This document shows, in pieces, positions 1-11,154 of a stretch of DNA of 64,000 bases. The DNA comes from Streptomyces brasiliensis (GTDB lineage: Bacteria > Actinomycetota > Actinomycetes > Streptomycetales > Streptomycetaceae): positions 1 through 64,000 of the forward strand of contig NZ_BMQA01000013.1 of assembly GCF_014647875.1 (NCBI RefSeq), written 5' to 3'. The notes beneath the pieces are model-generated. The model had not been told where the DNA came from, did no database searches, and saw nothing but the letters and a program-made list of their open reading frames with translations. The first letter of the stretch is position 1; the number at the start of each line of letters is the position of its first letter. Both the position numbers and the translations under genes were made by a program.

Positions 1-572
1 AGCGGCAGCGGTTCGGACGCGGTGACCAGCTCCCGCAGCGGATACCGCCCCAGCACCTCGTCGACGGCGGGGTCCAGCGCGGCCCCGAGCCGGGCCTCGA
101 GGGAGAGCGAGTCGTTGCCCAGCGTGCGCGCTGCCGTCCGCACGAGGGCGCGTTCCGGGCCCTTGGGGACACCGGCGGCCGCCCGCTCGTACAGTTCGGC
201 GCCTTCCTCGAGAACCAGGCCGGTGTCGATCCCGGCCGGGACCTTGATGCGCGCGTGGTGCCGCCAGGTTGCCAGCGGATCGTTCCACGCCTCCACCACG
301 TAACTCCACAGGCCCGGCGCGTCCGGCGTCACCTCGGCGCCCCAGCGGTCGCTGCCCGGCGCCAGTTCGCGCATCGGTGTCCACGGGCCGGGGCGGCCCT
401 CGGGATCGCGCAGCACGACGTTGGCGCCGGCGGCGTCATGGCCTTCCCGGAAGACGGTCGCGGTGACCTGGAAGGTCTCCCCGGTGACCGCCTTCGCAGG
501 GCGCTTGCCGCACTCCACGGCCGGCCGGACGTCGCGGACCGGGATTCGGCCGATGACCGGCGTCGAACTCAT
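1..572 (-). CDS. glgE: Maltosyltransferase GlgE, N-terminal part (runs off the left edge)
   Basis: Alpha-1,4-glucan:maltose-1-phosphate maltosyltransferase (GH13), a cytoplasmic enzyme that extends glucan with maltose units. Only about 190 N-terminal codons lie in the window. The product begins MSSTPVIGRIPVRDV and contains VRPAVECGKRPAKAV and WRHHARIKVPAG, the typical N-terminal beta-sandwich (DUF3416) of GlgE; the catalytic barrel is outside. The ATG at 572 has GGAGGTG 6 nt upstream. It follows the DUF5133 gene on the same strand after 69 nt, and glgX lies 1.2 kb away on the opposite strand, so this is a glycogen-metabolism corner. Family assignment is from recalled family sequence and is strong. 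Confidence 0.9.
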   Translation of the reverse strand, partial: MSSTPVIGRIPVRDVRPAVECGKRPAKAVTGETFQVTATVFREGHDAAGANVVLRDPEGRPGPWTPMRELAPGSDRWGAEVTPDAPGLWSYVVEAWNDPLATWRHHARIKVPAGIDTGLVLEEGAELYERAAAGVPKGPERALVRTAARTLGNDSLSLEARLGAALDPAVDEVLGRYPLRELVTASEPLP

Positions 573-641
573 GGGTCTCACCTCCGCCGTGCGCGAAGCC
601 GGGCCCGCGGCCCGGCTCGGAATGGATGGGGAGCCGGAAGG

Positions 642-941
642 TCAGTGCCTTCCCGCCGTGGAATGCCGCTCCGCAGGGGGAGCCCGCCGCACCGCGCTGC
701 CGCGGTGCGGTCGTCCGCCCTGCTCATGCACATGGCCGCCCATGTTGCCGCGCAGATAGCGCTCGGCGGCGTCCGCGGCCTCGCGTGCACAGCGCTTCCC
801 CATCAGCACGCACAGGGTGTATCCCGAGTCCTCGAAGGTGGCGCGCACGCCCCGGTCGGACGGCGAGGCGAGCGTCGCGCGTTCCCACGCCCGGTAGCGC
901 CGCAACTGCCGGGCCACTTCGGCCTTAGCGGGTAGCAGCAT
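642..941 (-). CDS. DUF5133 domain protein
   Basis: Small protein of 99 aa, of unknown function, in a family found mainly in Streptomyces. The product starts MLLPAKAEVARQLRRYRAWE and carries the conserved YTLCVLMGKRCAREAADAAE helix-rich segment around residues 40-65. Its C-terminal 30 residues are low-complexity and rich in Arg and His. A GTG in frame 12 nt upstream would abut the Shine-Dalgarno, so the ATG at 941 (GGAGGG at 953-958) is the better start. It is followed on the same strand by glgE. No enzymatic motif is visible; a regulatory or nucleic-acid-associated role is only a guess. Confidence 0.75.
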   Translation of the reverse strand: MLLPAKAEVARQLRRYRAWERATLASPSDRGVRATFEDSGYTLCVLMGKRCAREAADAAERYLRGNMGGHVHEQGGRPHRGSAVRRAPPAERHSTAGRH

Positions 942-953
942 GACCCTGTTCAC

Positions 954-1290
954 CCTCCGACGCTCTCGACTGGGCGCGCTTCCCGACGGTCGGGTGGATT
1001 CCGGGCAGGAAGGGGCACGGATCCGTTACGGCGATCGAGGCATTTCACTCATGGTGCATGTGTCGCAACTCGGCGTCTTGTTAGTTCTTCAACCATCTCG
1101 GCCGGCATCTTGAGACGCGGGGCACTCACCGGTTCGCGACATGCCTGAAGTGCTCGTGTTGCACGAATGGCGTAGTGACCCCACTGTGGATCTGACTCAG
1201 AAGCGATCAGTGCTCGACGCTCCGTGATCGGGGCACAGCCCGCGGGGGCGAACAACGAGCGAGAACTTCGCCGGTGAGGAGCAAGCGACG
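954..1290. other. Intergenic region, 337 nt, divergent promoters
   Basis: Gap between the divergent DUF5133/glgE pair and the ATPase/glgX pair. It must hold promoters for both directions, but I see no convincing -35/-10 pair, no clear palindrome and no open frame with a ribosome-binding site. The only clear signal is GAGGAG at the right end, which serves the gene starting at 1291. Confidence 0.4.
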
Positions 1291-1799
1291 ATGAAGACCG
1301 CAGTGCCCTGCTACTACCACCTGGACGTGGAAGTCAGCCCGGAACGGGTGGGACAGGTCAGCCGCATCCTGGCCGCCCACCTCCGCTACTGGGACCTCGA
1401 GAACCTCGTGGTCCCCGTGTGCAGCGGCGCCGAACTGCTGCTGCGCGCGATCTACGAACATGCCACGGACAAGCACACCTCGATCGAGATGTGGTGGAAC
1501 GGCCAGCATCTGATCACCGCCGTGGGCGACGACGACCGGGACCTGCGTCCCGACCAGGATCTGCGCGGCTGCCTGGCCCACATCGCCGCCATGAGCGACG
1601 GCTGGGGCTGCTGTGCCCCGGACACCGGCAGCAAGATCATCTGGTTCTCGCAGCGGGCCCGCTCCGGCGAACGCGTCCCGCTGGTGCCGACGGCGCCCGC
1701 ACCCAGCCTGCGCCAGGTCCGCCAAGTGCCGCGCGAGGAGCCGGTCGCCGCACTGGCCGCCTCGAACGGTGCGCCCGACGTCGCCCTGGAGGACGCCCG

Positions 1800-1803
<4 letters not shown>
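1291..1803 (+). CDS. Degenerate histidine-kinase-like ATPase (RsbW/anti-sigma type)
   Basis: 170 aa protein resembling the stand-alone HATPase_c proteins that Streptomyces carries in large numbers. The segment CSGAELLLRAIYEHATD (about residues 48-64) aligns with the N-box pattern SELVTNAVRHG, AVGDDDRDLRPDQ (about 77-89) sits where the G1 motif VxDxxP would be, and GSKIIWFSQR ends the fold. The N-box Asn is replaced by Arg, so ATP binding may be lost. GAGGAG lies upstream of the ATG. The next gene, glgX, starts inside its stop codon (GTGA, 1800-1803), so the two are translationally coupled. The role in glycogen metabolism is unknown; regulation by protein-protein contact is inferred. Confidence 0.65.
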
Positions 1804-3947
<2,144 letters not shown>

Positions 3948-3948
3948 G

Positions 3949-4752
3949 TCAGCGCTCGCGCCGGGAGGTCACCGTGAACTGCGCGCCGTCCGGGTCGCGC
4001 AGGATCGCCTCGGCAGCGTCCTCCCTGAGGACGCTGCCGCCGTGTTTCTCCGAGGCTCGCGCGCAGGCCTCGACGTCGGTCACCGCGAAATGGACCTGCC
4101 AGTGCGGCCGTACCGAAGGATCGGGAGCCGACTCCACCGCGCCCGAGTCGATGCGCGCCACGATGTCGCCCTGGCTGCGCAGGACGACCTCGCCGCCCTC
4201 GTACTCCACCTCGCAGCAGCCCTGCACGCCCGAGGCCCAGTCGAGGATCTCGCCGTAGAAGAGAGCCGCGTCGAAGGCGTCGCGCGTGTGCAGGCTGATG
4301 AAGGTCGGGGCCGCCCGCCGCCACGCCTCCCAGTTGCCGACCAGCTCCCCCTCCCAGATCCCGAAGGTGGCGCCGTCCCGGTCCGCGAGCAGGGCGGCAC
4401 GCCCGGGCGGGAAGGACAGCGGGCCGACGGCCGTCGTACCACCGCGCTCCCGGGCCCGGGACACGGCCTCGTCGGCGTCCGGCACCGCGAAGTACGGCGT
4501 CCACGCCACGGCCATCTGCCACATGGCGGCGACGGCCGCGACCCCCGCGACCGGCACGCTGTTCGCCAGCGCGATCCGGAAGTGGTCGCCCAGCTTGACG
4601 CTGCGCCATCGCCAGCCGAGGACGGCCGTGTAGAAGTCCTCAGTGGTCTGCAGGTCACGGCTGGTGAGACTCACCCAGCACGGGGAGCCGAAGACGGAGT
4701 GCGTGGAGACGACGTCCTTCGCACCGCGGGGGAGGGTCGGGTCGTGATTCAT
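3949..4752 (-). CDS. VOC family protein, two glyoxalase-like domains
   Basis: 267 aa protein with two vicinal-oxygen-chelate modules, about residues 25-135 (SPCWVSLTSRDLQTTEDFY) and 145-262 (PTFISLHTRDAFDAALFYGE). This arrangement matches the Streptomyces hydroxylase/glyoxalase-like family whose substrates are mostly unknown. The metal-ligand pattern of true glyoxalase I is not obvious, so a binding or antibiotic-protection role is as likely as catalysis. It is convergent with glgX with a single base between the two stop codons. It sits alone on its strand before the sigma factor gene. Confidence 0.8.
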   Translation of the reverse strand: MNHDPTLPRGAKDVVSTHSVFGSPCWVSLTSRDLQTTEDFYTAVLGWRWRSVKLGDHFRIALANSVPVAGVAAVAAMWQMAVAWTPYFAVPDADEAVSRARERGGTTAVGPLSFPPGRAALLADRDGATFGIWEGELVGNWEAWRRAAPTFISLHTRDAFDAALFYGEILDWASGVQGCCEVEYEGGEVVLRSQGDIVARIDSGAVESAPDPSVRPHWQVHFAVTDVEACARASEKHGGSVLREDAAEAILRDPDGAQFTVTSRRER

Positions 4753-4907
4753 GGCAGTCGCGTCCTGGTGTCGGAGAACGGTGCCCCCCGTCTTCCACCA
4801 GTGTCCAACCGGAACCGGCTACCGTGCCCGTCGAGGGCTGACCACGTCGGAGTGAATCTCAGTTCGACCCGGCTCGCATGGCTTGCATCGGCCTGCTTCA
4901 GCGTGCT

Positions 4908-5699
4908 TCAGCTCGCCTCGGCGAGCACCTCCTCCCGCAGCCGGTCGCAGCAGCCGCTGAGCAGCCGCGAGACGTGCATCTGCGAGATGCCCAGCTGGTG
5001 GGCGATCCGGCTCTGCGTCATGCCCCGGAAGAACCGCAGGTAGAGGATGGTGCGCTCGCGCTCCGGCAGCGCCAGCAGACAGGGCCGTACGGCGGCTCGG
5101 TCGACCACCAGGTCGTAACCGGGGTCGGGTCCGCCGAGCAGGTCACCGAGCGGGTGACCGTCGACGCCGGTGGTCTCCGCGTCCAGGGACAGCGCGGTGA
5201 AGCACTCCAGGGCCTCCAGGCCGGCACGGACCTCCGCCTCCGTCAGGCCGGTGTGGGCGGCGATCTCGTCCGCGGTCGGCTCCCGGCCCGGCGTGGCCGG
5301 CGCGAGTTCGCGGGTGGCGACGCGGACCCGGTTGCGCAGTTCCTGGACCCGGCGCGGCACGTGCAGGGTCCACATGTGGTCGCGGAAGTGGCGCTTGATC
5401 TCGCCGGTGACGGTGGGGACGGCGTACGCCTCGAAGGCGCGGCCGCGCGCCGGGTCGTAGTGGTCGACGGCCTTCACGAGGCCCAGCGCGGCCACCTGGT
5501 ACAGGTCCTCCAGCGCCTCCCCGCGCCCGCGGAACCGTACGGCGATCCGCTCGGCCATGGGCAGCCAGGCCTGGACCAGCTCGTCGCGGAGTTCCTTGCG
5601 CTCGGGGCCGTCCGGCAGCCCGGCGAGGCGGTCGAACGCCTCGGCCGTGTCGGGGGCGTCGTCGTGCGGATGCGGACTCGTTCTGCCGGCGATGGCCAT
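4908..5699 (-). CDS. SigB/SigF/SigG-type alternative sigma factor
   Basis: 263 aa RNA polymerase sigma factor of the sigma-70 group 3 (stress/sporulation) branch. Region 2 is DLYQVAALGLVKAVDHYDP with core-binding and -10 recognition helices (about residues 60-115), region 3 follows (ELAPATPGREPTADEI), and region 4 holds the -35 helix-turn-helix SRIAHQLGISQMHVSRLL near the C-terminus. The ATG at 5699 has GAGGAAGG 8 nt upstream; an in-frame GTG three codons earlier abuts that Shine-Dalgarno and is unlikely. No anti-sigma gene is adjacent, although the ATPase at 1291 resembles that class. A candidate self-recognised promoter lies upstream. Confidence 0.92.
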   Translation of the reverse strand: MAIAGRTSPHPHDDAPDTAEAFDRLAGLPDGPERKELRDELVQAWLPMAERIAVRFRGRGEALEDLYQVAALGLVKAVDHYDPARGRAFEAYAVPTVTGEIKRHFRDHMWTLHVPRRVQELRNRVRVATRELAPATPGREPTADEIAAHTGLTEAEVRAGLEALECFTALSLDAETTGVDGHPLGDLLGGPDPGYDLVVDRAAVRPCLLALPERERTILYLRFFRGMTQSRIAHQLGISQMHVSRLLSGCCDRLREEVLAEAS

Positions 5700-5758
5700 C
5701 GTGCGCACCTTCCTCAGCAGGTGGCGTGCGGGCAGCCTTCCGAGGCACTGAGGTGCGA

Positions 5759-5784
5759 ATTCCCGGGGCCGGATCCGTCAAAAC
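5759..5784 (-). promoter_or_regulatory. Candidate SigB-type promoter of the sigma factor gene
   Basis: On the minus strand GTTT (5784-5781) is followed after 16 nt by GGGAAT (5764-5759), about 60 nt before the start codon. Streptomyces SigB-family promoters are known to resemble GTTT-N14-16-GGGTAT. This would imply autoregulation, but the -10 is imperfect and the match is short. Confidence 0.35.
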
Positions 5785-5861
5785 AATTCGCCCGAAATAG
5801 TGACTTTTCGAAGTCGGTCGACCCGCTCCTGGTGCTGCTTTGACTGTTCCTTGGGGAGAAA

Positions 5862-5880
5862 TACCTCTGTAGCAGAGGTA
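5862..5880. promoter_or_regulatory. Palindromic operator candidate for the MarR regulator
   Basis: TACCTCTG-TAG-CAGAGGTA is a perfect inverted repeat with 8-bp arms and a 3-nt centre, ending 11 nt before the first codon of the marR-like gene. Its position over the translation start region is typical for autoregulation by MarR proteins that also control a coupled exporter. The right arm doubles as the only Shine-Dalgarno-like sequence (AGAGGT), so bound repressor would mask both. Confidence 0.6.
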
Positions 5881-5891
5881 ATCTTCTTGAT

Positions 5892-6361
5892 GTGGAACAG
5901 AATGAGCCGAAAATGCCGGAGACCCTCCCCCAGGAGCTGGCCGACGCCCTCGTCGGCATCCAGCGCCTGGTCCGCCGGCGGCTGCGCAGCGGGATGACCA
6001 TGCCCCGGATGCGGGGCGCCGAGGTGGAGCTGCTCCGCCTGGTCGAGAACCGGCCCGGCATCGGCATCTCGGACGCCGCCAGGGAGCTGCACCTGGCCGG
6101 CAACTCCGTGTCGACCCTGGTCAACCAGCTGGCCAAGGACGGCTTTCTGATCCGCGAGACCGACCCGGCCGACCGCCGCGCCGCACGACTGCGGCTCACC
6201 GACGCGGCCAGCGAGCGGCTGCGTGACTGGCAGCGGCGCCGCGCGGCCCTGATCGGCCGCAACGTGTCCCGGCTCGACGGGACCGACCGCGAGGCGCTGC
6301 GAGCCGCGCTCCCCGCGCTGCGCAGGCTGGCCGACACCCTGCACGAGGAGGCCGAGGAATC

Positions 6362-6365
<4 letters not shown>
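5892..6365 (+). CDS. MarR family transcriptional regulator
   Basis: 157 aa winged-helix repressor of the MarR family. The DNA-binding core is about residues 40-105 (SDAARELHLAGNSVSTLVNQLAKDGFLIRETDPADRR), with the family-typical Asp-Arg-Arg at the wing; flanking helices form the dimer interface. The GTG at 5892 is taken as start; an ATG at codon 8 (5913) is possible. The stop overlaps the ATG of the ABC ATPase gene (ATGA), so regulator and exporter form one transcript, presumably derepressed by a substrate of the exporter. A perfect palindrome immediately upstream is its likely operator. Confidence 0.9.
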
Positions 6366-7210
<845 letters not shown>

Positions 7211-8114
7211 CCGCGCCGGCCTGCCCGGCGGCGCCGCGAGCCTGCTGGTGCGTCCGCCCCAGCCCCGCGCGGGATGGCGGCTGCTGCCCGCCCGGGTCGC
7301 CGCGATGTGCGCCGTCGAACTGCAGAAGCTGCGCCACGACCGCACCGAGCTGTACACCCGCGCGGTCCAGCCCGCCCTGTGGCTGCTGATCTTCGGCCAG
7401 ACCTTCACCCGGATCCGGGCCATACCCACCGGCGGCATCCCGTACATCGACTATCTGGCGCCCGGCATCATCGCCCAGTCCGCGATGTTCATCGCCATCT
7501 TCTACGGCATCCAGATCATCTGGGAACGCGACGCGGGCATCCTCAACAAGCTGCTCGTCACTCCGACGCCGCGCTCTGCGCTGATCACCGGCAAGGCCTT
7601 CGCGGCCGGGCTCAAGTCCCTGGTCCAGGCCGTCGTCGTCATCGTCATCGCGGCCATCCTCGGCGTCGCGCTCACCTGGAACCCCCTGAAGCTGCTCGGC
7701 GTCGCGGTGGCCGTGGTCCTCGCCGCCGCGTTCTTCTCCTGCCTCTCGATGACCATCGCCGGCATCGTGCTCAGCCGCGACCGGCTCATGGGCTTCGGGC
7801 AGGCGATCACCATGCCGTTGTTCTTCGGCTCCAACGCCCTCTACCCGGTCTCCGTCATGCCCGGCTGGCTCCAGGCGGTCAGCAAGGTCAACCCGCTCAG
7901 CTATCAGGTCGACGCTCTGCGCGGCCTGCTCCTCGGCACGCCCGCGCACCTCGCCACCGACTTCGCCGTCCTCGTCGTGGCGGCCCTCCTGGGCATCGCC
8001 GCGGCCTCCTCGCTCCTCGGCCGGCTCGCCCGCTGATCTTGCCGGGAACGTGATGTGCGGCACGTGGGTGAACTCCGGGCGTGGCGCAAGGAACGGATTC
8101 CTGCTGCGCAGCGC

Positions 8115-8129
8115 TTGATCACTGATCAA
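8115..8129. promoter_or_regulatory. Perfect palindrome TTGATCA-C-TGATCAA
   Basis: Seven-base arms around one base, about 40 nt upstream of the -35 of the next gene and 80 nt after the exporter permease stop. It looks like a binding site for a dimeric regulator rather than a terminator, being short and AT-containing. The cognate protein is unknown. Confidence 0.4.
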
Positions 8130-8167
8130 AGCGGGCGAATGCCCTGGCCATGGCGCATTCTGCTCAT

Positions 8168-8197
8168 TTGACAGTGCGCTGAGCACACAGATAGACA
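8168..8197 (+). promoter_or_regulatory. Predicted promoter, consensus -35 TTGACA
   Basis: TTGACA at 8168-8173 matches the vegetative -35 exactly. TAGACA at 8192-8197 follows after 18 nt as a moderate -10. Transcription would begin near 8204, giving a leader of about 20 nt before the GTG at 8226, with GAGAGGGG as the Shine-Dalgarno. Confidence 0.55.
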
Positions 8198-8225
8198 GCA
8201 GCTCTCCGAGGTCGAGAGGGGCACT

Positions 8226-8747
8226 GTGTACGAGCCGAACGTGGTCGGGGACTGGCAGGAGTACGACGAGCATGCCGGTCTGCGTGTCCGCGTCCACCGT
8301 CTGGCAGCGGCCGAGCCCCCGCGTGGACGCGACGACGCGGCCGTCGGACTGACGTACTTCAGTGTCCGGGTGACCATCGAGAACCGCGGCGGCCGCCACT
8401 TCGGCGTGCAGCTGGAGGACGGCCAGATCGACGTGCGCGTCGGCCCCGACGGGGAGGGCGCGTTCATCGACTGGCGCAACTCCCAGTTCATCGAGGGCTT
8501 CGACGTCTACCCGCTGCGCCGGGTCACCGCCGTGCTGTACGCGGCGGGACTGGAGGCGGCCCTCACCCAGGTGGATGTCCAGGTGCACCTGCGCGTCGAC
8601 GAGGAGTGGACCGAGCGCCGACTGTGGACGGGCGGGGTCGGACTGGCCGAGGAGCCGGTCGCGGCAACCGCCGGCGCCTGCCAGGGCGGCGTGGCCCACC
8701 AGGTGATCGCGTTCCTGAAGGACCAGGCGGAGCCGGGCAGCGCCTGA
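8226..8747 (+). CDS. Hypothetical protein, beta-sandwich-like
   Basis: 173 aa protein I do not recognise by function. It has no signal peptide or membrane segment. The middle (TYFSVRVTIENRGGRHFGVQ, then DGQIDVRVGPDGEG) alternates strands in the way of an immunoglobulin-like or DUF4352-like domain, and the end is acidic. GTG at 8226 is preceded by GAGAGGGG. It stands alone with its own promoter and a hairpin right at its stop codon, and is convergent with hemC. A role in protein interaction is a guess. Confidence 0.65.
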   Translation: MYEPNVVGDWQEYDEHAGLRVRVHRLAAAEPPRGRDDAAVGLTYFSVRVTIENRGGRHFGVQLEDGQIDVRVGPDGEGAFIDWRNSQFIEGFDVYPLRRVTAVLYAAGLEAALTQVDVQVHLRVDEEWTERRLWTGGVGLAEEPVAATAGACQGGVAHQVIAFLKDQAEPGSA

Positions 8748-8782
8748 CGGCGGCCGGCCGGGCGAGCGGTCCGGCCGTCGTC
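8746..8782. terminator. Hairpin terminator between convergent genes
   Basis: GACGGCGGCCGG (8746-8757) pairs with CCGGCCGTCGTC (8771-8782) in 11 of 12 positions around a 13-nt loop. It starts in the stop codon of the upstream gene and lies 25 nt beyond the hemC stop, so it could end transcripts from both sides. Confidence 0.5.
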
Positions 8783-8806
8783 GTTCCGGCGTCCGGGCCG
8801 GCGGTG

Positions 8807-9751
8807 TCAGTGCGCGATGCCGTCGATGATCTCGCGGGCGCCCTGCCGCAGCAGGGCCACCGCGACCGAGGTGCCCAGCGTGGCGGGGTCGAGCCGGCCC
8901 GCCCACTCGTGCGCGTTCAGCCGGGTCTTGCCGTCCGGGGTGAACACGCAGGCCCGCAGGGAGAGTTCACCACCGCGGTCGACACGCGCGAAACCGGCGA
9001 TCGGGCTGTTGCAGTGTCCCTGCAGGACATGCAGGAACATGCGCTCCGCGGCCGCCTCCCGGTAGGTGTCCGGGTCGCCGAGCCCGCTGACGGCGTCGAT
9101 CAGCTCGCTGTCACCCTCACGGCACTGCAGGGCGAGGATGCCCGCGCCGATCGGCGGCACCATCGTCTCCGGTGACAGCACCTCGCTGATCACGTCGCGC
9201 CGGCCGATCCGCTCCAGACCGGAGACCGCCAGCAGCAGCGCGTCCGCCTCGCCGTCCGCGAGCTTCGCCAGCCGACGGTTGGCGTTGCCGCGGAACGGCA
9301 CGCACCGCAGATGCGGATGCGTGGCGGCCAGCTGCGCGATCCGGCGCACCGACGAGGTGCCGATCCGGGTGCCGGCCGGAAGCTCGTCGAGAGTGAGCCC
9401 ACCCGGGTGGACGAGGGCGTCGCGGATGTCGTCCCGCTTCAGGAACGCCGCGAACACCGTGCCTGCGGGCAGCGGCCGGTCGGCGGGCACGTCCTTCACA
9501 CAGTGCACGGCGAGGTCGGCCTCCCCGGCCAGCAGGGCGGCGTCCACCTCCTTGGTGAACGCCCCCTTCCCCTCGACCTGCGCCAGGTCCCCCAGCCACT
9601 TGTCACCGGTCGTCCTCACCGGTACGACCTCGGTGCGCACCCCCGGGTGCAGCACCGCCAACTCGTCCCGGACCCGCTCCACTTGGGCGAGTGCCATGGG
9701 GGAGTCACGGGAGACGATACGAATGAGTTCCGGCACGGACATGGGGGACAC
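8807..9751 (-). CDS. hemC: Hydroxymethylbilane synthase (porphobilinogen deaminase)
   Basis: Condenses four porphobilinogen units into hydroxymethylbilane in tetrapyrrole synthesis, in the cytosol. The three-domain protein (about 314 aa) shows IRIVSRDSPMALAQ near the N-terminus, KDVPADRPLP, the catalytic Asp in KRDDIRDAL, GTSSVRRIAQL, FRGNANRRLAKL, and LQGHCNSPIAGFA, whose Cys anchors the dipyrromethane cofactor. GTG at 9751 has GGAGGG 6 nt upstream; the ATG at 9742 (MSVPEL) is 15 nt from it and is the alternative start. In Streptomyces the housekeeping hemC usually sits with hemA and hemB; this copy stands alone and may be a second one. Confidence 0.93.
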   Translation of the reverse strand: MSPMSVPELIRIVSRDSPMALAQVERVRDELAVLHPGVRTEVVPVRTTGDKWLGDLAQVEGKGAFTKEVDAALLAGEADLAVHCVKDVPADRPLPAGTVFAAFLKRDDIRDALVHPGGLTLDELPAGTRIGTSSVRRIAQLAATHPHLRCVPFRGNANRRLAKLADGEADALLLAVSGLERIGRRDVISEVLSPETMVPPIGAGILALQCREGDSELIDAVSGLGDPDTYREAAAERMFLHVLQGHCNSPIAGFARVDRGGELSLRACVFTPDGKTRLNAHEWAGRLDPATLGTSVAVALLRQGAREIIDGIAH

Positions 9752-9861
9752 GATAGACCCTCCGGTAAACGGTCCGTACCGAACGCCCGCATTGCTCCGG
9801 CCGGGCCCGAGCGCCGGTGGAGTCCTGACCCGGTGTGTCTCACAAGGACGGGCCGCCTGGT

Positions 9862-10878
9862 TCAGAACAGCGGAACGCTGAGTTCCACGGCACGCAGAGC
9901 CGCTGCCAGGGCCCGTTCGCCGCCGACGTCCAGTGCCGTGTCCGTGAGTTTGACGACGTGTTCGTCGCCGTGCGCCAGGGCGCGCTCCAGGACCTCCTCG
10001 GCGGTGAGGCGCCCGGGCGGTGCGTAGTCGACGGGTTCGGCCGGGGCGTACATCGCGGTGACCGCCGCGGACGCCGTCCAGGCCGCGTGCAGGCTCGGTG
10101 CCCACAGGTGCCGTGGCAGCGCGTCCAGACAGCGGAGCACGGCGTTGGGGGCCGTCGCCGCGTGGACGAGCATGGTCTCCTCCCCGTGACCGTGGGTGGC
10201 GTAGCGGTGGGTCGCGGCCCGTACCAGCTCCGCGAGCCGGTCGCGCGCCTCGTCGGGGTCGGTCACCTCGCCCGCCCACACCGGGAGGCCGCGCACGGCG
10301 GCCAGGCGGGCCGGGAAGCCCGGCTCCTCGGCGGTGATCGGTGGGACCGCGTCCAGGGTGTCGGCGGCGGTTGTCGCACCCGGGAGCTGAGCAATCTCGG
10401 CCACCGGGTGGTGGCGGGTCGCCCAGTAGCCCAGCCCGTGCGCCAGTTCGGTACGGCGCGGCTCGTTCTCGCCCGCGGACAGCGCCCGTACGGCATGGCC
10501 CACCCGGATGACGGGGTGCGTGGAGCCGCCGTACAGACCGGGCAGGAGCCGTGGCCACCACTCGGCCAGGACGCTCCGCCACGGCCGCTCGCGCACGGCG
10601 TGTGCGAAGTGGTCGATCCAGTCCGCGGCCCGGCGCGGATCGCCCAGTGCCTCGGCCCAGTCGGCGTCGGTGACGGGGGCCACCGGCGCCGGGAAGTCCT
10701 CCAGCCTGGGGGCGTAGCGGTCCAGCCAGCGGTGCACGGAGCCCGCCTGCCCGTGCGCCGCGAGTGCCTCGACCACCATGGGGGCGTGATTGGTGAGCCT
10801 GCCGAGGCGTTCCGGTCCCGATCCGTGCAGCCGTTCCAGCGCTTCTTCGAGCCGTCCGCTCGCATCGATCGTGTCCAT
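9862..10878 (-). CDS. Questin oxidase-like protein (DUF4243 family)
   Basis: 338 aa cytosolic protein of the questin oxidase/AflY family, helical proteins of which fungal members carry out Baeyer-Villiger-type oxidation in anthraquinone pathways. The family hallmark LTNHAPMVVEALAAHG is at about residues 28-43, then HGLGYWATRHHP and a later RYATHGHGEETMLVHA segment. His residues recur (NHAP, RHHP, HGHGEE) and might bind metal, but this is inferred. Start taken at ATG 10878; a GTG three codons earlier is possible. Bacterial members have no confirmed substrate. It lies 110 nt upstream of hemC on the same strand. Confidence 0.75.
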   Translation of the reverse strand: MDTIDASGRLEEALERLHGSGPERLGRLTNHAPMVVEALAAHGQAGSVHRWLDRYAPRLEDFPAPVAPVTDADWAEALGDPRRAADWIDHFAHAVRERPWRSVLAEWWPRLLPGLYGGSTHPVIRVGHAVRALSAGENEPRRTELAHGLGYWATRHHPVAEIAQLPGATTAADTLDAVPPITAEEPGFPARLAAVRGLPVWAGEVTDPDEARDRLAELVRAATHRYATHGHGEETMLVHAATAPNAVLRCLDALPRHLWAPSLHAAWTASAAVTAMYAPAEPVDYAPPGRLTAEEVLERALAHGDEHVVKLTDTALDVGGERALAAALRAVELSVPLF

Positions 10879-10980
10879 GCACGGCACGCTAGGCGGCGCC
10901 GCGCCGTCCCGGATCCGGCGCGGGAGGGAACCCGGGCCGGACCGAGGTCGTACGTCCGTGGTCGCAGGTCCTGAGAGTCA

Positions 10981-10997
10981 TCACGTAATTCACGTGA
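10981..10997. promoter_or_regulatory. Palindrome TCACGT-AATTC-ACGTGA
   Basis: Perfect 6-bp inverted repeat with a 5-nt AT-containing spacer, about 100 nt upstream of the questin-oxidase-like gene. The size and spacing suit a dimeric regulator. No cognate regulator gene is adjacent. Confidence 0.35.
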
Positions 10998-11154
10998 CGT
11001 CCGATGGTTGGGCAGAACGCGTGCGGAAGACCCTCGCCGCGCCCAGCGCGGCGAGGACCTTCCGCCGGGAGACTCCGCCCGCCGCGCCACCCACCACTGC
11101 CGCGCTCCGGGAACGAGCGGACCGGCGATCGGTGGCGGGGCAGATCCGCCGGGC

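Noticed and set aside
1049..1255. 68-codon minus-strand frame in the 954-1290 gap
   Set aside because: No ribosome-binding site, no family match and unlike codon use.
4890..4912. Direct repeat TGCTTCAGC twice at the end of the sigma factor gene
   Set aside because: Only two copies spanning the stop codon; no sign of a repeat array or att site.
5890..5892. ATG just before the MarR gene
   Set aside because: It is in a different frame from the MarR coding sequence and gives no supported product.
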